Below, in pieces: positions 43,936 to 52,328 of a stretch of 64,000 nt of DNA. Both the position numbers and the translations under genes were made by a program. Source of the stretch: Alphaproteobacteria bacterium (GTDB lineage: Bacteria; Myxococcota_A; UBA796; GCA-2862545); NCBI GenBank assembly GCA_020632925.1, contig JACKER010000018.1:1-64000 (forward strand). Direction: 5' to 3'. Under the pieces are notes generated by a model, which was not told where the DNA came from, did no database searches, and was given only the letters and a program-made list of their open reading frames with translations. Position 1 is the first letter of the stretch; the number at the start of each line of letters is the position of its first letter.

Positions 43936-46900
43936 GCGCCACCTCCCGGCAGCAGCCCCATGTCGACCAGCTCGCGGCGGATGGAGGGGACCAGCCGCGC
44001 GGAGAGCGCGTACCCGTGAGAGGCGCCGTCTCGGGGCTGGAGCAGACCCGCGTGCACCAGGAAGCCCAGCCGGCTCTCGACGGTCGCCTCCGTGCGCGCC
44101 ACCAACGCGGAGAGGTCCGACGCGTTCATCGGTCCGAACCGGGCGATGGCGGCCAGCACGGCCAGGACGTCGTCGCCGAGCTGCGCCACCACCGGGAGCT
44201 CCGGCGAGGACGGCGTACCCGCGCGCAGCGACTCGCCCTCCGCCTCGAGGGCCTGGAGGTGGAGGAGGGCGGCGGTCCCGGGGTTCCCGCCCGACGCGCG
44301 CGCGAGCGTCCGGAAGTAGAGCTCGCGGTCACGGCCGGGGCGGACCATGCTCGCGGCCCGCGCGCCCAGCCCTCGAGGCCGGTAGTCGATGTCCACGCCG
44401 CCCAGCACGGCGCGCTGCTCGAAGATCGCGAGCAGCGCCTGCCAGTCGAGCGGCTCGAGCCGGACCACGCGGCGGAACACCCGCCGGAGCGGCACGAGCT
44501 CGTCCATGAGCGCGAACGCGCAGCCGTCCATCGACACCAGCCAGCGCGTCCGCGGCATGCTCCGGTCGATGATCTGCAGGAGCAGCTCGAGCTCTCCCAC
44601 GCCCCGGACCGAGGGCTCGAGCCAGCACTCGAGGTCGTCCACGAGCACCACGGTGGACTCGCGCGCGAGGGCGTCGATCACCGCGGCCTCGTCGGGCCCA
44701 CAGCCGAGGACCGTGGCGAGGGCGCGCACGGGACCGTCGCTCCGGGACGAGAAGGCCGGATCGAGCCACAGCACGCGGGGCCCGACGAGCTGACGCTTCA
44801 CCATGTTCACGATGGAGGTGCGTCCCGCGCCCTCCGCGCCGAGCAGCACGGTGGACGGGTGCGTCGCGTCGCGGGCGGACAGCGTGTTCAGCAGGTCGTC
44901 CAGCAGGCCCGCGCGCGCCACGAACTGACGCCGCTCGGTGACCGGGGAGGGGGCGGTGACGCGCGCGTAGACCATGGGGATGCCGCGGGCCTCCTCGGTC
45001 GGCCGGCAGGTGGCGAGCCACTGGCGGATCCCGGCGGCGTCGAGGCGCTCGTGGCCCGTCCGGATCCGGTGGTCCCGGACGGCGGCCTGATCGCCGAGGG
45101 CGCGCGCGACGCCCTGCAGCACCCGCCCCCGCTCCACGGCGGCGTCGACCACCCGCCGGCCCGCGTCCCCGAGCCTCCGGAGCTGGGAGCGGACCCGGCG
45201 CCTCGCGAGCGTCTCGCCGTCCGACAGGGTGAGCCCCCGGAGACGGGTCGTGGCGCGCTCGGTGAGCGCCGCGAGCTGTTCGCCCGAGGCCTCCCACGCA
45301 GCGACCAGCTGCTCGTCGAGCTGGCGGACCCTGCGGACTCCCCGCCGGATCGCGTCGCGCACGACCTGCTCGCGCTCCTCGTCGCTCGCGAAGCCTCCGG
45401 TCGCCGCCAGCTCGGCGCCGTATCGGGCGACCGTGATGGCTTCGCGCACCCGGCTCTCGGCCGAGGCCACCAGCTCGGCGACGGGGTTCATCGCAGCGTC
45501 GACCGCGGGGAGCACGTCGTCGTGCATGGCGGCTTCCACGAGCGAGCGGAACGCCACGTCCACGACGGCCACGTCGGAGGGCCGCTGGGCGCCCTCGACG
45601 CCCCACACGACCGGGACACGCTCGGGCGCCTTCTGCACCACCTCCGCCAGCTCCGCCACCAGCGGTCCGGGCTGGGTGCCGCGGCGGAAGCGGGCGCTGG
45701 CGCGCCGCAGCGCGTTGGTGTGGGCCACCGTCAGCACCTCGTCGCACCCGGCGGTGACGGCGGCGAGCTGCTGCTCGGGGCTCTGCCCCTCGGCGACCCG
45801 CTCGAGGACGGTCTCGAGACGCGTCGCGACGGCCTGGAGCGTGGGCAGCAGCGTCTCCCGGCAGGTGGCCATCGGCTGGCGGGCGCGTCGGTCGAGCGAG
45901 GCGCGCAGCCGTCCCACGAAGGTCTCCGCGAGCAGCGCGGCCCCCAGCGTGGCCTCGGCGGCGGCGGCGCGCTCCCGCCAGGCGACACCGTCCGAGCGCA
46001 GCCGCTGCACCGCCTCGCCGATGCGGGTCTCGAGGTCGGCGAACCGCAGGTGCCGCTCGGGGAGCGCAGGCCCGCCGGCGGCGGCGAGCTGCTCGACCGC
46101 CTGCTCCACCCCCAGGCGGAGCGCCTCGTTCAGGTGGGCGCCCGCCCCCTCGGCCCAACCGAGGGCGATGGTGGAGGCGCCGTCGGGGTCGGGCTGACGC
46201 TCCCCCTGGGAGACCTGGCGGGCGAACGCCAGGGTGGCGGCGTGAGCGCGCCACGCGCCGGCGGCCACGTCGACCACCGCGTCCGCGAGGCGGGGCTCGA
46301 GGGCGATCCGCAGGACGAGCCGGGCGGGCACCCTGCGGGTCGGCGTCCGGCCGAACAGGCGCTGAACGAGAGGTGCCGGGTTGGTCCATCGCCGCAGCCG
46401 GGTGCCGAGATCTTCGTTGGCGCTGGCCGATGCGCTGCCCAGCGGCACGATCACCTCGGCGGGGACCTCCATGATCTCGGCCACCACCGCGTCGAACAGC
46501 AGGGCAGCCGCCTGCTCCACGCGGCCGGCCTCCCACGCGGGCTGGGCCAGGACCTTCGTGACGCGCTGCAGGCCGTCGCGCTCGTCGGCGCGCGGCTGGA
46601 TCTCGGCGGCGCGCACCGCGAGCGCCATCGCCAGCGGCTCGAGCTCCTGGCGCACGAAGTCCTCGACCCGCTGCGCGCTGGCTCGTTCCACCCGCAGCGA
46701 CAGCTCCTGCAGGATCGGGTCCTCGAGCGTGGTGGACACGGGCTCTGCGGCGCGCGCGGGCGTCGCGGGTGCCGCGGGCAACGGCGCTGTCTTGAGGGCG
46801 ACGGGGCCGGCCTGCTCCGGGGGTGCGTGCTCCGCGCCACGCGCCTCTCCCGCCCGCTTGAGCCCCACGCTCATCGTGATGGGACCGATCAGCAGGTTCA

Positions 46901-48164
46901 GGGCGACGAGGGCGACGCCGAGGCCACGGATCGGGTCGGCCAGCTCCGGGATCTTCTCCGCCGCGAGCAGCACCAGCCCGAGCGTGACACCCGCCTGGGG
47001 GAGGTAGGTCAGCCACGCGTTGTCGCGCACCGAGGCATCCTCCGTGCCCGCCCAGGCCCCGAACCTGGCGGCCACGCCGTAGGCCCCCGCTCGCAGTGCC
47101 ACGAGCGCCAGCGCCAGGGGCAGGATGGCGACGGTGGAGCGCAGGTCGACGGCCGCGCCCGCTGCCGTGAAGAACACGACGAAGACTGGCAGCGCGATGC
47201 GCTCGATGGGTTCCAGCAGCTCGTGGCCGTAGGGGGAGAAGTTGCGGACCACGAAGCCGGCGACGATGAACACCAGCAGCACCTCGAGGTGCAGCAGGCG
47301 GGAGAACTCGCTCACCAGCAGGATCGCGACCAGCGCGCTGAACAGGGGCTCGGCTCCGACCCAGCGGAAGTAGGCGACGAACAGGCCGCCGACGACGAGC
47401 CCGGCGATCACCGAGTACCCGAGCTCGCCCACGAGGTGCGTCAGGACGTGCGTGTCGAAGTGGTGCCCGCCGAGCACCGTGTGGGAGACCGCGATCGCGA
47501 CGGCGAGGCAGGTCACGACCACCAGGTCCTTCACGACCGCCGTGGCGAGCAGCAGGTCGGCGAGACGGCCGCGCGCCTGCAGGTCGTTGATGACGGCGAG
47601 CACGATCGCTGGTGAGGTCCCGATGCCGAGCACGCTGACGATCAGGGCGAGGACGGCCTGCTCGCTGGTCTCGTGCACGCCGAGCAGCCCGAACGTGCGC
47701 TCCGCCAGGAACAGGGGCACGCCCACCACCAGCGGCAACAACGCCACCTTGGCGCCCACGGTCGTGACGAGGGTGGGGAGCACCTTCCGGATCGCCGGCA
47801 GGTTCAGCTCGAGCCCGGCGCTGGTGGCGATGAGCCCGAGCGCCAGGGTGTTGAACGTCGCGAGCTCGCTGACCACGCGGTCCGACAGGATGTTCGCGGC
47901 CTGTGGCCCCACGAGCACACCGGCGAGGATGTATCCCGTCACCTTCGGCAACCCGGCGCTCGCGCCGAGCTCGCCCACCGTGAAGGCGGCGAGCAGCACG
48001 AAGCCGCACGCGGCGAGCGTCAGCGGGTCGGCGGCGCCCGCCGTCTCCTCGACCCGCAGCCACCGCACGCCCCACATCATCAGCAGGGCGGCGACCAGCA
48101 CCAGCACGCGTCGCAGGATGCTCGGCGGCGGCGCCTGGTCCTGCGGCTGGGCGTCGTGGCTCAT
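43932..48164 (-). CDS. CPA2-type cation/proton antiporter fused to long helical region and P-loop NTPase
   Basis: A 1410-residue protein. Residues 15-435 form a complete CPA2 (KefB/Na+-H+ exchanger-like) membrane domain with about 12-13 helices, including GYILAGVLVGP and TAVVKDLVVVTCL. Residues about 440-1075 are a long, mostly helical, Arg/Glu-rich cytoplasmic region. Residues about 1080-1300 form a STAND/AAA-like NTPase: Walker A GAEGAGRTS at 1109-1117 (Arg in place of the usual Lys) and Walker B TVVLVDDLE at 1171-1179. The last about 100 residues look like winged helices (FGPMNASDLSALVARTEATVESRLGFL). The ATG overlaps the upstream antiporter stop (ATGA). No frameshift separates the parts. 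I know of no named family with this architecture. Confidence 0.85.
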   Translation of the reverse strand: MSHDAQPQDQAPPPSILRRVLVLVAALLMMWGVRWLRVEETAGAADPLTLAACGFVLLAAFTVGELGASAGLPKVTGYILAGVLVGPQAANILSDRVVSELATFNTLALGLIATSAGLELNLPAIRKVLPTLVTTVGAKVALLPLVVGVPLFLAERTFGLLGVHETSEQAVLALIVSVLGIGTSPAIVLAVINDLQARGRLADLLLATAVVKDLVVVTCLAVAIAVSHTVLGGHHFDTHVLTHLVGELGYSVIAGLVVGGLFVAYFRWVGAEPLFSALVAILLVSEFSRLLHLEVLLVFIVAGFVVRNFSPYGHELLEPIERIALPVFVVFFTAAGAAVDLRSTVAILPLALALVALRAGAYGVAARFGAWAGTEDASVRDNAWLTYLPQAGVTLGLVLLAAEKIPELADPIRGLGVALVALNLLIGPITMSVGLKRAGEARGAEHAPPEQAGPVALKTAPLPAAPATPARAAEPVSTTLEDPILQELSLRVERASAQRVEDFVRQELEPLAMALAVRAAEIQPRADERDGLQRVTKVLAQPAWEAGRVEQAAALLFDAVVAEIMEVPAEVIVPLGSASASANEDLGTRLRRWTNPAPLVQRLFGRTPTRRVPARLVLRIALEPRLADAVVDVAAGAWRAHAATLAFARQVSQGERQPDPDGASTIALGWAEGAGAHLNEALRLGVEQAVEQLAAAGGPALPERHLRFADLETRIGEAVQRLRSDGVAWRERAAAAEATLGAALLAETFVGRLRASLDRRARQPMATCRETLLPTLQAVATRLETVLERVAEGQSPEQQLAAVTAGCDEVLTVAHTNALRRASARFRRGTQPGPLVAELAEVVQKAPERVPVVWGVEGAQRPSDVAVVDVAFRSLVEAAMHDDVLPAVDAAMNPVAELVASAESRVREAITVARYGAELAATGGFASDEEREQVVRDAIRRGVRRVRQLDEQLVAAWEASGEQLAALTERATTRLRGLTLSDGETLARRRVRSQLRRLGDAGRRVVDAAVERGRVLQGVARALGDQAAVRDHRIRTGHERLDAAGIRQWLATCRPTEEARGIPMVYARVTAPSPVTERRQFVARAGLLDDLLNTLSARDATHPSTVLLGAEGAGRTSIVNMVKRQLVGPRVLWLDPAFSSRSDGPVRALATVLGCGPDEAAVIDALARESTVVLVDDLECWLEPSVRGVGELELLLQIIDRSMPRTRWLVSMDGCAFALMDELVPLRRVFRRVVRLEPLDWQALLAIFEQRAVLGGVDIDYRPRGLGARAASMVRPGRDRELYFRTLARASGGNPGTAALLHLQALEAEGESLRAGTPSSPELPVVAQLGDDVLAVLAAIARFGPMNASDLSALVARTEATVESRLGFLVHAGLLQPRDGASHGYALSARLVPSIRRELVDMGLLPGGGA

Positions 48165-49354
48165 GTGGGCTGCTCCGACGCCCGGTGCGCGATCTCGCCG
48201 GCGTCCGCGAGGACACGACGGACGGTCGGGTAGCCCACGAGATCGGAGACCAGCAGCCCGAGGAGCCCGACGGTCAGCGCCAGCGCGGCATGGTTCGGGA
48301 ACACCTGGCTGAAGTTGGCGGCGATCGCCACGCCGAGCGCCCCCTGCGGGATCAACGCGGCGCCGAGGCGGTGCGCGCGGGGGAGGCGAGGGAAGAGGCG
48401 CGGCGCGAACCAGGCGCCCAGCCGGAGCGCGGCCACCCGGATCCCGAGGTACACCGCGACCACCCCCCACGCGAGGAGCGGTGGCGCCGTCCACATCGCG
48501 GACGCCAGGACGACGATCGCGACGAGCGCTGGGGCCTCGATGCGCTGGAGCGCCTCACCGACGGCGTCCGCCTGGCTCGACACCAGCGACGCCGTGAGGC
48601 CGGCGATCATGCCCGCCAGGAGCGGGGAGACCCCCATCCCCACGGCGATCCCGCTGGCGAAGGTGATGATGGCGACGGTGGCGAGGAACGCGCGCTGGTC
48701 GTTCCCCCAGCGCCCCACGAAGAGCGTGAACAGGATGCCGCAGGCGACCCCGGCGCCCACCGCCGCCGCCAGCCACTCCGCCGGCGTCAGGTCGAGCTCG
48801 CTCTGTCGTGCCCTGGCCAGCGCGAGCGTCAGCCCGAGGACGCTGACCGCGACGTTGCCGCTCGAGACGGCGAACGTGTGGAGCAGCTCCCGCACGGGGC
48901 CGCGAGCGCCTGCGCGATCCGCCAGGAGTCCCACCAGGTGTGCGTCGGAGACGCCGGCCACCGAACCGAGGGCCAGCGCGGGCACGAGCGCGGTCCAGGG
49001 GTCGTGGATGCCGAGCAGGATCACGAGCGCGCCGTAGCAGGCTGCGGTGACGGCCCCGACCACCACGAGCGCGCTCACCAGCCCCGCCTCGAGCCCGCGG
49101 CTGCGCGAGAGCTGGCGCCGGAGCATCAGCCCCATCCCGAAGCCCACGAGCCCCAGCACCAACGACAACATGGGTTGGAGCGCCGCCAGGATGCGCGCAT
49201 CCACGATCCCGAGGCCGACGGGTCCCACCGCGAGCCCCACGAGCACGTGCACCCCGCTCGTGGGCAGCACGAGCCAGCGGCGCAGCCACCGCAGCGCACG
49301 ATCCGCGGCGAAGCTGAACACCAGCACGACGACGAGCGCGAGGGTGGTGGACAT
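48161..49354 (-). CDS. CPA2-type sodium/proton antiporter
   Basis: A 397-residue, fully hydrophobic protein with about 12 membrane helices: LPTSGVHVLVGLAVGPVGLG (the CPA2 helix-2 block), ALVPALALGSVAGVSDAHLVG and LIPQGALGVAIAANFSQ. It lacks an RCK/TrkA-N domain. ATG 49354 (MSTTLALVVVLVFSF) was chosen over upstream frame-open sequence. It is the first gene of a three-gene operon with 4-base overlaps: antiporter, antiporter-NTPase fusion, MscS. It could form a hetero-oligomer with the fused antiporter. The transported ion is not readable from sequence. Confidence 0.82.
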   Translation of the reverse strand: MSTTLALVVVLVFSFAADRALRWLRRWLVLPTSGVHVLVGLAVGPVGLGIVDARILAALQPMLSLVLGLVGFGMGLMLRRQLSRSRGLEAGLVSALVVVGAVTAACYGALVILLGIHDPWTALVPALALGSVAGVSDAHLVGLLADRAGARGPVRELLHTFAVSSGNVAVSVLGLTLALARARQSELDLTPAEWLAAAVGAGVACGILFTLFVGRWGNDQRAFLATVAIITFASGIAVGMGVSPLLAGMIAGLTASLVSSQADAVGEALQRIEAPALVAIVVLASAMWTAPPLLAWGVVAVYLGIRVAALRLGAWFAPRLFPRLPRAHRLGAALIPQGALGVAIAANFSQVFPNHAALALTVGLLGLLVSDLVGYPTVRRVLADAGEIAHRASEQPT

Positions 49355-49437
49355 GCGTGGGGTGGATTCTCGAAGTGTCGGGCCAGTCTCGGCGAAGGCG
49401 GGGCGGGGGACAAGCGCCCGTCCGGGTTCGTCGCGGC

Positions 49438-49455
49438 TGCAACACCGCTGTTGCA
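49438..49455. promoter_or_regulatory. 18-base perfect dyad, probable sigma54-activator binding site
   Basis: TGCAACA-CCGC-TGTTGCA is a perfect inverted repeat. Its centre is 72 bases upstream of the GG of the sigma54 promoter at 49517, in the range used by enhancer-binding proteins. The same half-site occurs in the repeats at 57041-57079, between two further sigma54-like promoters. The probable ligand is the NtrC-type activator encoded at 50425-51411. The dyad also lies about 90 bases upstream of the divergent antiporter operon start. Confidence 0.6.
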
Positions 49456-49516
49456 CCTGTATCGACAACCTGAAACAGAGTCATGTGCAGGTCCGGTCCT
49501 GGCGGGCGATCTCCGT

Positions 49517-49532
49517 TGGTACGGAAGCTGCA
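49517..49532 (+). promoter_or_regulatory. Sigma54 (-24/-12) promoter of the persulfide dioxygenase gene
   Basis: TGGTACGGAAGCTGCA matches the consensus TGGCACGNNNNTTGCW at 10 of 12 fixed positions, with the essential GG and GC exactly ten bases apart. Transcription should start near 49543, giving a 16-base leader that contains GGAG before the ATG at 49559. Confidence 0.7.
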
Positions 49533-49558
49533 GTCGTTCTGGACGACAGGAGCCAACC

Positions 49559-50413
49559 ATGGAAGTCCGTGCCTTCTTCGAGCCGAGAACCTCCACCCTC
49601 ACCTACGTCGTGTGGGACCCCGAGACGCGAGACGCGGTCGTCATCGACCCCGTCCTGGACTACGACCCCGCCGCGGTCAAGATCGAGACCGTGTCCGCGG
49701 AGCAGGTGCTGTCCTTCGTGGAAGAGCAGGGCCTCAAGGTCCACTACCTCATCGAGACCCACGTCCACGCCGACCACCTCACGGGCGCCCTGGCGCTCAA
49801 GGAGAAGCTCGGCGCACGCACGGTGATCGGCGAGCACATCACCGAGGTGCAGTCCACCTTCGCCCCCATGTTCGGGTGGAACGGCACCTTCCGCGCCGAC
49901 GGCAGCCAGTGGGACGTGCTGGCACGCGACGGGCAGCCGCTCCAGGCCGGATCGCTCACGCTGATCCCCATCCACACCCCGGGGCACACGCCCGCGTGCG
50001 TGACCTGGCGCGTCGGCGACGCCCTGTTCACCGGTGACACGCTGTTCATGCCGGACTTCGGCACCGGCCGCTGCGACTTCCCCGGGGGGAGCGCGGAGGC
50101 GCTGTACGACAGCATCACGCGGCTGTATGCGCTGCCCGACGACACCCGGGTGTTCGTCGGTCACGACTACCAGCCGGGCGGCCGCGAGCTCGTGTACGAG
50201 ACCACGATCGGTGCGTGCAAGGCGCAGAACAAGCAGCTGCGTGGCGACACCGCCCGCGACGAGTTCGTGACCTGGCGCAAGGAGCGTGACGCCACCCTCA
50301 AGCCGCCGGCGCTGCTGTTCCAGAGCCTCCAGGTCAACGCGAAGGGCGGTGAGCTGCCCGAGCCCGACAAGAACGGCGTCCGCTACATGCGGTTGCCGAT
50401 GAACCAGCTGTAG
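49559..50413 (+). CDS. MBL-fold persulfide dioxygenase-like hydrolase (Blh/ETHE1 type)
   Basis: A 284-residue metallo-beta-lactamase-fold enzyme. The metal site is THVHADH (His68, His70, Asp72, His73), His143 in PIHTPGHTPA, Asp160 in FTGDTLF and His202 in GHDYQPGG. FGTGRCDFPGGSAE is typical of the Blh/persulfide-dioxygenase branch. These enzymes use one iron to oxidise glutathione persulfide to sulfite. ATG 49559 is preceded by GGAG. It has its own sigma54 promoter and is convergent with the activator gene, 11 bases from its stop. In context it should feed sulfite to the SoeABC-like enzyme. Confidence 0.87.
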   Translation: MEVRAFFEPRTSTLTYVVWDPETRDAVVIDPVLDYDPAAVKIETVSAEQVLSFVEEQGLKVHYLIETHVHADHLTGALALKEKLGARTVIGEHITEVQSTFAPMFGWNGTFRADGSQWDVLARDGQPLQAGSLTLIPIHTPGHTPACVTWRVGDALFTGDTLFMPDFGTGRCDFPGGSAEALYDSITRLYALPDDTRVFVGHDYQPGGRELVYETTIGACKAQNKQLRGDTARDEFVTWRKERDATLKPPALLFQSLQVNAKGGELPEPDKNGVRYMRLPMNQL

Positions 50414-50424
50414 CCGACCGCTGG

Positions 50425-51411
50425 CTATCGCCTCGAGAGGCCCAGGATCTCGATCTTGCGCCACAGGGTGGAGCGGCTCATCCCGAGCATCTCCGCCGCC
50501 CGTCCCTTTCGGCCCCCGCTGGCCCGCAACGCTTCGAGGATCCGCGCGCGCTCGACGTCCTCGGTGGTGGTCGGCGCGTCGCTGGTCCTCTCGTGGCGGT
50601 CCATGGGCGGCTCGAGCCCGCGGAACTCGGGGGAGAGCTCGTCGAGCTTCAGCACGGGCCCCTCGCCGATGGCGTAGGCCTGCTCGAGGTTGTTGCGCAG
50701 CTCGCGGACGTTGCCCGGCCAGTCGTGCGCCAGCATCGCCTGGAACGCATCCTCGTCGATGCTCTCGATCGTACGGAAACCCTCGCGATTCAGCTCGCGG
50801 ATGAAGTGCCACGTGAGGGCTTCCACGTCCCCGGTGCGCTCCGCCAGGGGCGGGAGATAGAGCACGACGACCCTCAAGCGATACATGAGGTCTTCGCGGA
50901 AACGACGCTCCTCGACTTCCTTTCGGAGCGCTCGGTGCGTCGCGCTGACGATGCGGACGTCGACCGAGATCGGATCGGTGCCGCCGAGGGGCACGAAGCG
51001 CCGCTCCTGGATGACGCGGAGCAGGCGGGACTGGATGTCGAGCGGCAGCTCCGCCACCTCGTCGAGGAACACGGTGCCCTGGTCGGCGAGCTGGAACAGG
51101 CCGGTCCGGTCACGCACCGCGCCCGTGAACGAGCCCCGGACATGGCCGAACAGCTCGCTCGCCAGCAGCTCCGCCGTGAGGGTCGCGCAGTTGATGGCGC
51201 GGAACGGTCGGTTGGCGCGCGGCGACATCCGGTGCAGCGCGTGCGCGGCGAGCTCCTTGCCCGTGCCGGTCTCGCCGCGGAGGAGCACGGTGGCGTTCGT
51301 CCGCGCGGCCCGCTCCAGCAGCTTGAAGAAGTGCGCCATCTCGGGCGCGACCGTCACCATCCCGTGCAGCGTTCCCGGGCGCTCGTCCGGCATGTGTCGA
51401 ACCCGACTCAC
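50425..51411 (-). CDS. Sigma54-dependent activator (NtrC-type AAA+) without sensor domain
   Basis: A 328-residue enhancer-binding protein. Walker A GETGTGKE is at 46-53, the sigma54-contacting loop GSFTGA at 93-98 (variant of GAFTGA), and Walker B VFLDE ends at 117-118. Sensor blocks follow (IVSATHRAL, YRLRVVVLYLPPLAER, WPGNVREL), then a Fis-type HTH at the end (GRKGRAAEMLGMSRSTLWRKI). The start is GTG 51411, overlapping the chaperone stop (GTGA), so the AAA+ domain begins almost at once, as in PspF. With no receiver, GAF or PAS domain, its activity must be set by abundance or a partner protein. Last gene of the molybdo-enzyme operon. Confidence 0.88.
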   Translation of the reverse strand: MSRVRHMPDERPGTLHGMVTVAPEMAHFFKLLERAARTNATVLLRGETGTGKELAAHALHRMSPRANRPFRAINCATLTAELLASELFGHVRGSFTGAVRDRTGLFQLADQGTVFLDEVAELPLDIQSRLLRVIQERRFVPLGGTDPISVDVRIVSATHRALRKEVEERRFREDLMYRLRVVVLYLPPLAERTGDVEALTWHFIRELNREGFRTIESIDEDAFQAMLAHDWPGNVRELRNNLEQAYAIGEGPVLKLDELSPEFRGLEPPMDRHERTSDAPTTTEDVERARILEALRASGGRKGRAAEMLGMSRSTLWRKIEILGLSRR

Positions 51412-52328
51412 GCCCCCTCCACCGCCGCCGACAACCGGTCCACCAGCGCGAGCGACCGTCGAACGCCCTCCCGCCAACCGTCGACCGGACCGCCGGTGGC
51501 CTCGAGCGCGGTGTCCCAGGCCGACAGCTCCCGCCGGAGGCCCTGGAGCAGGGGACCGAGCCGCCCGAGGTCCGCCGCACCACGCAGCGTCTCGCCCAGC
51601 GAAGCGATCCGCCCGCCGAAGCCGACCACCACGTCCGCCGAGGCCGCCACGCCGTCGATCGCGGCCCGACCCGGGAGCCAGCCCGAGGACGCCGGGCGTG
51701 CCAGCGCCTCGCCGATCGCGCGCAGGTCCGTGTCCGCGGCATCGAGGTCGGGCAGGTCCGCCGTGGGCTGCCAGCCGGCACCCGGTCCACCGAGCTCGGC
51801 GCGGTGCGAGAGGCACAGCTCGAGCGCCATCTCCGCCACGTCGTGCAGCGGGCCACCGACGCCCGTCGTCGCCACGACCCACGCGGGGAGCCAGGACAGG
51901 AGCTGCTCGTCGAGGAGCTGTCGCTGGAGCTGACGGAGCTGGCCCGGGTCCCCGCCGTCCACCAGGAGCTCGTGCTCGGCGGCGCAGAGGTGGCCCGCGC
52001 AGGCCAGGAGCAGCCCCAGGTGGTCGAGCGGCACGTCGGTCCGGCCGGGGTGGAAGCCCGACGCGGCGAAGCGCGCTCGCACCGCGTCCTGCAGGGGGCC
52101 ACCGACGAGCCCGTCCTCGCCGAGGATGGCCGAGAGCACCGGCGGGACCTCGGTGACCAGCGCGTGGTGGTCGGCGGCGAGCTCTTCGGGATCCCGGGCG
52201 CACAGCGCCGCCAGCGCGGGCACCGACCGTGCGGCGTCCCTCGCCTCTGCGCTCGGCGCCTCCACGATCAGCCACCCGAGCAGGGCATGGAGCCGGTGGC
52301 GCGCCAGGGCCAGCTCGGCGCCGGTCAC
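51408..52328 (-). CDS. TorD/DmsD-like molybdo-enzyme maturation chaperone
   Basis: About 306 mostly helical residues from GTG 52328 (MTGAELALARHRLHALLGWL), overlapping the molybdo-enzyme stop (GTGA). The N-terminal two thirds follow the TorD pattern: short helices, then VPLDHLGLLLACAGHL, LLDEQLLSWLPAWV and DVAEMALELCLSHRAEL, corresponding to the D-H-L and E-x-x-L-W-P blocks. The C-terminal 100 residues extend beyond the usual 200-residue TorD, so this member is long. It should help insert molybdopterin into the adjacent catalytic subunit. Sitting between enzyme and activator, it could also gate the activator; that is speculative. Confidence 0.72.
   Translation of the reverse strand: MTGAELALARHRLHALLGWLIVEAPSAEARDAARSVPALAALCARDPEELAADHHALVTEVPPVLSAILGEDGLVGGPLQDAVRARFAASGFHPGRTDVPLDHLGLLLACAGHLCAAEHELLVDGGDPGQLRQLQRQLLDEQLLSWLPAWVVATTGVGGPLHDVAEMALELCLSHRAELGGPGAGWQPTADLPDLDAADTDLRAIGEALARPASSGWLPGRAAIDGVAASADVVVGFGGRIASLGETLRGAADLGRLGPLLQGLRRELSAWDTALEATGGPVDGWREGVRRSLALVDRLSAAVEGA

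Noticed and set aside
43656..47615. A 1319-codon + strand open frame opposite the antiporter-NTPase gene
   Set aside because: No recognisable domain, Arg/Gly/His-biased composition; the minus strand holds the real exchanger and P-loop motifs.
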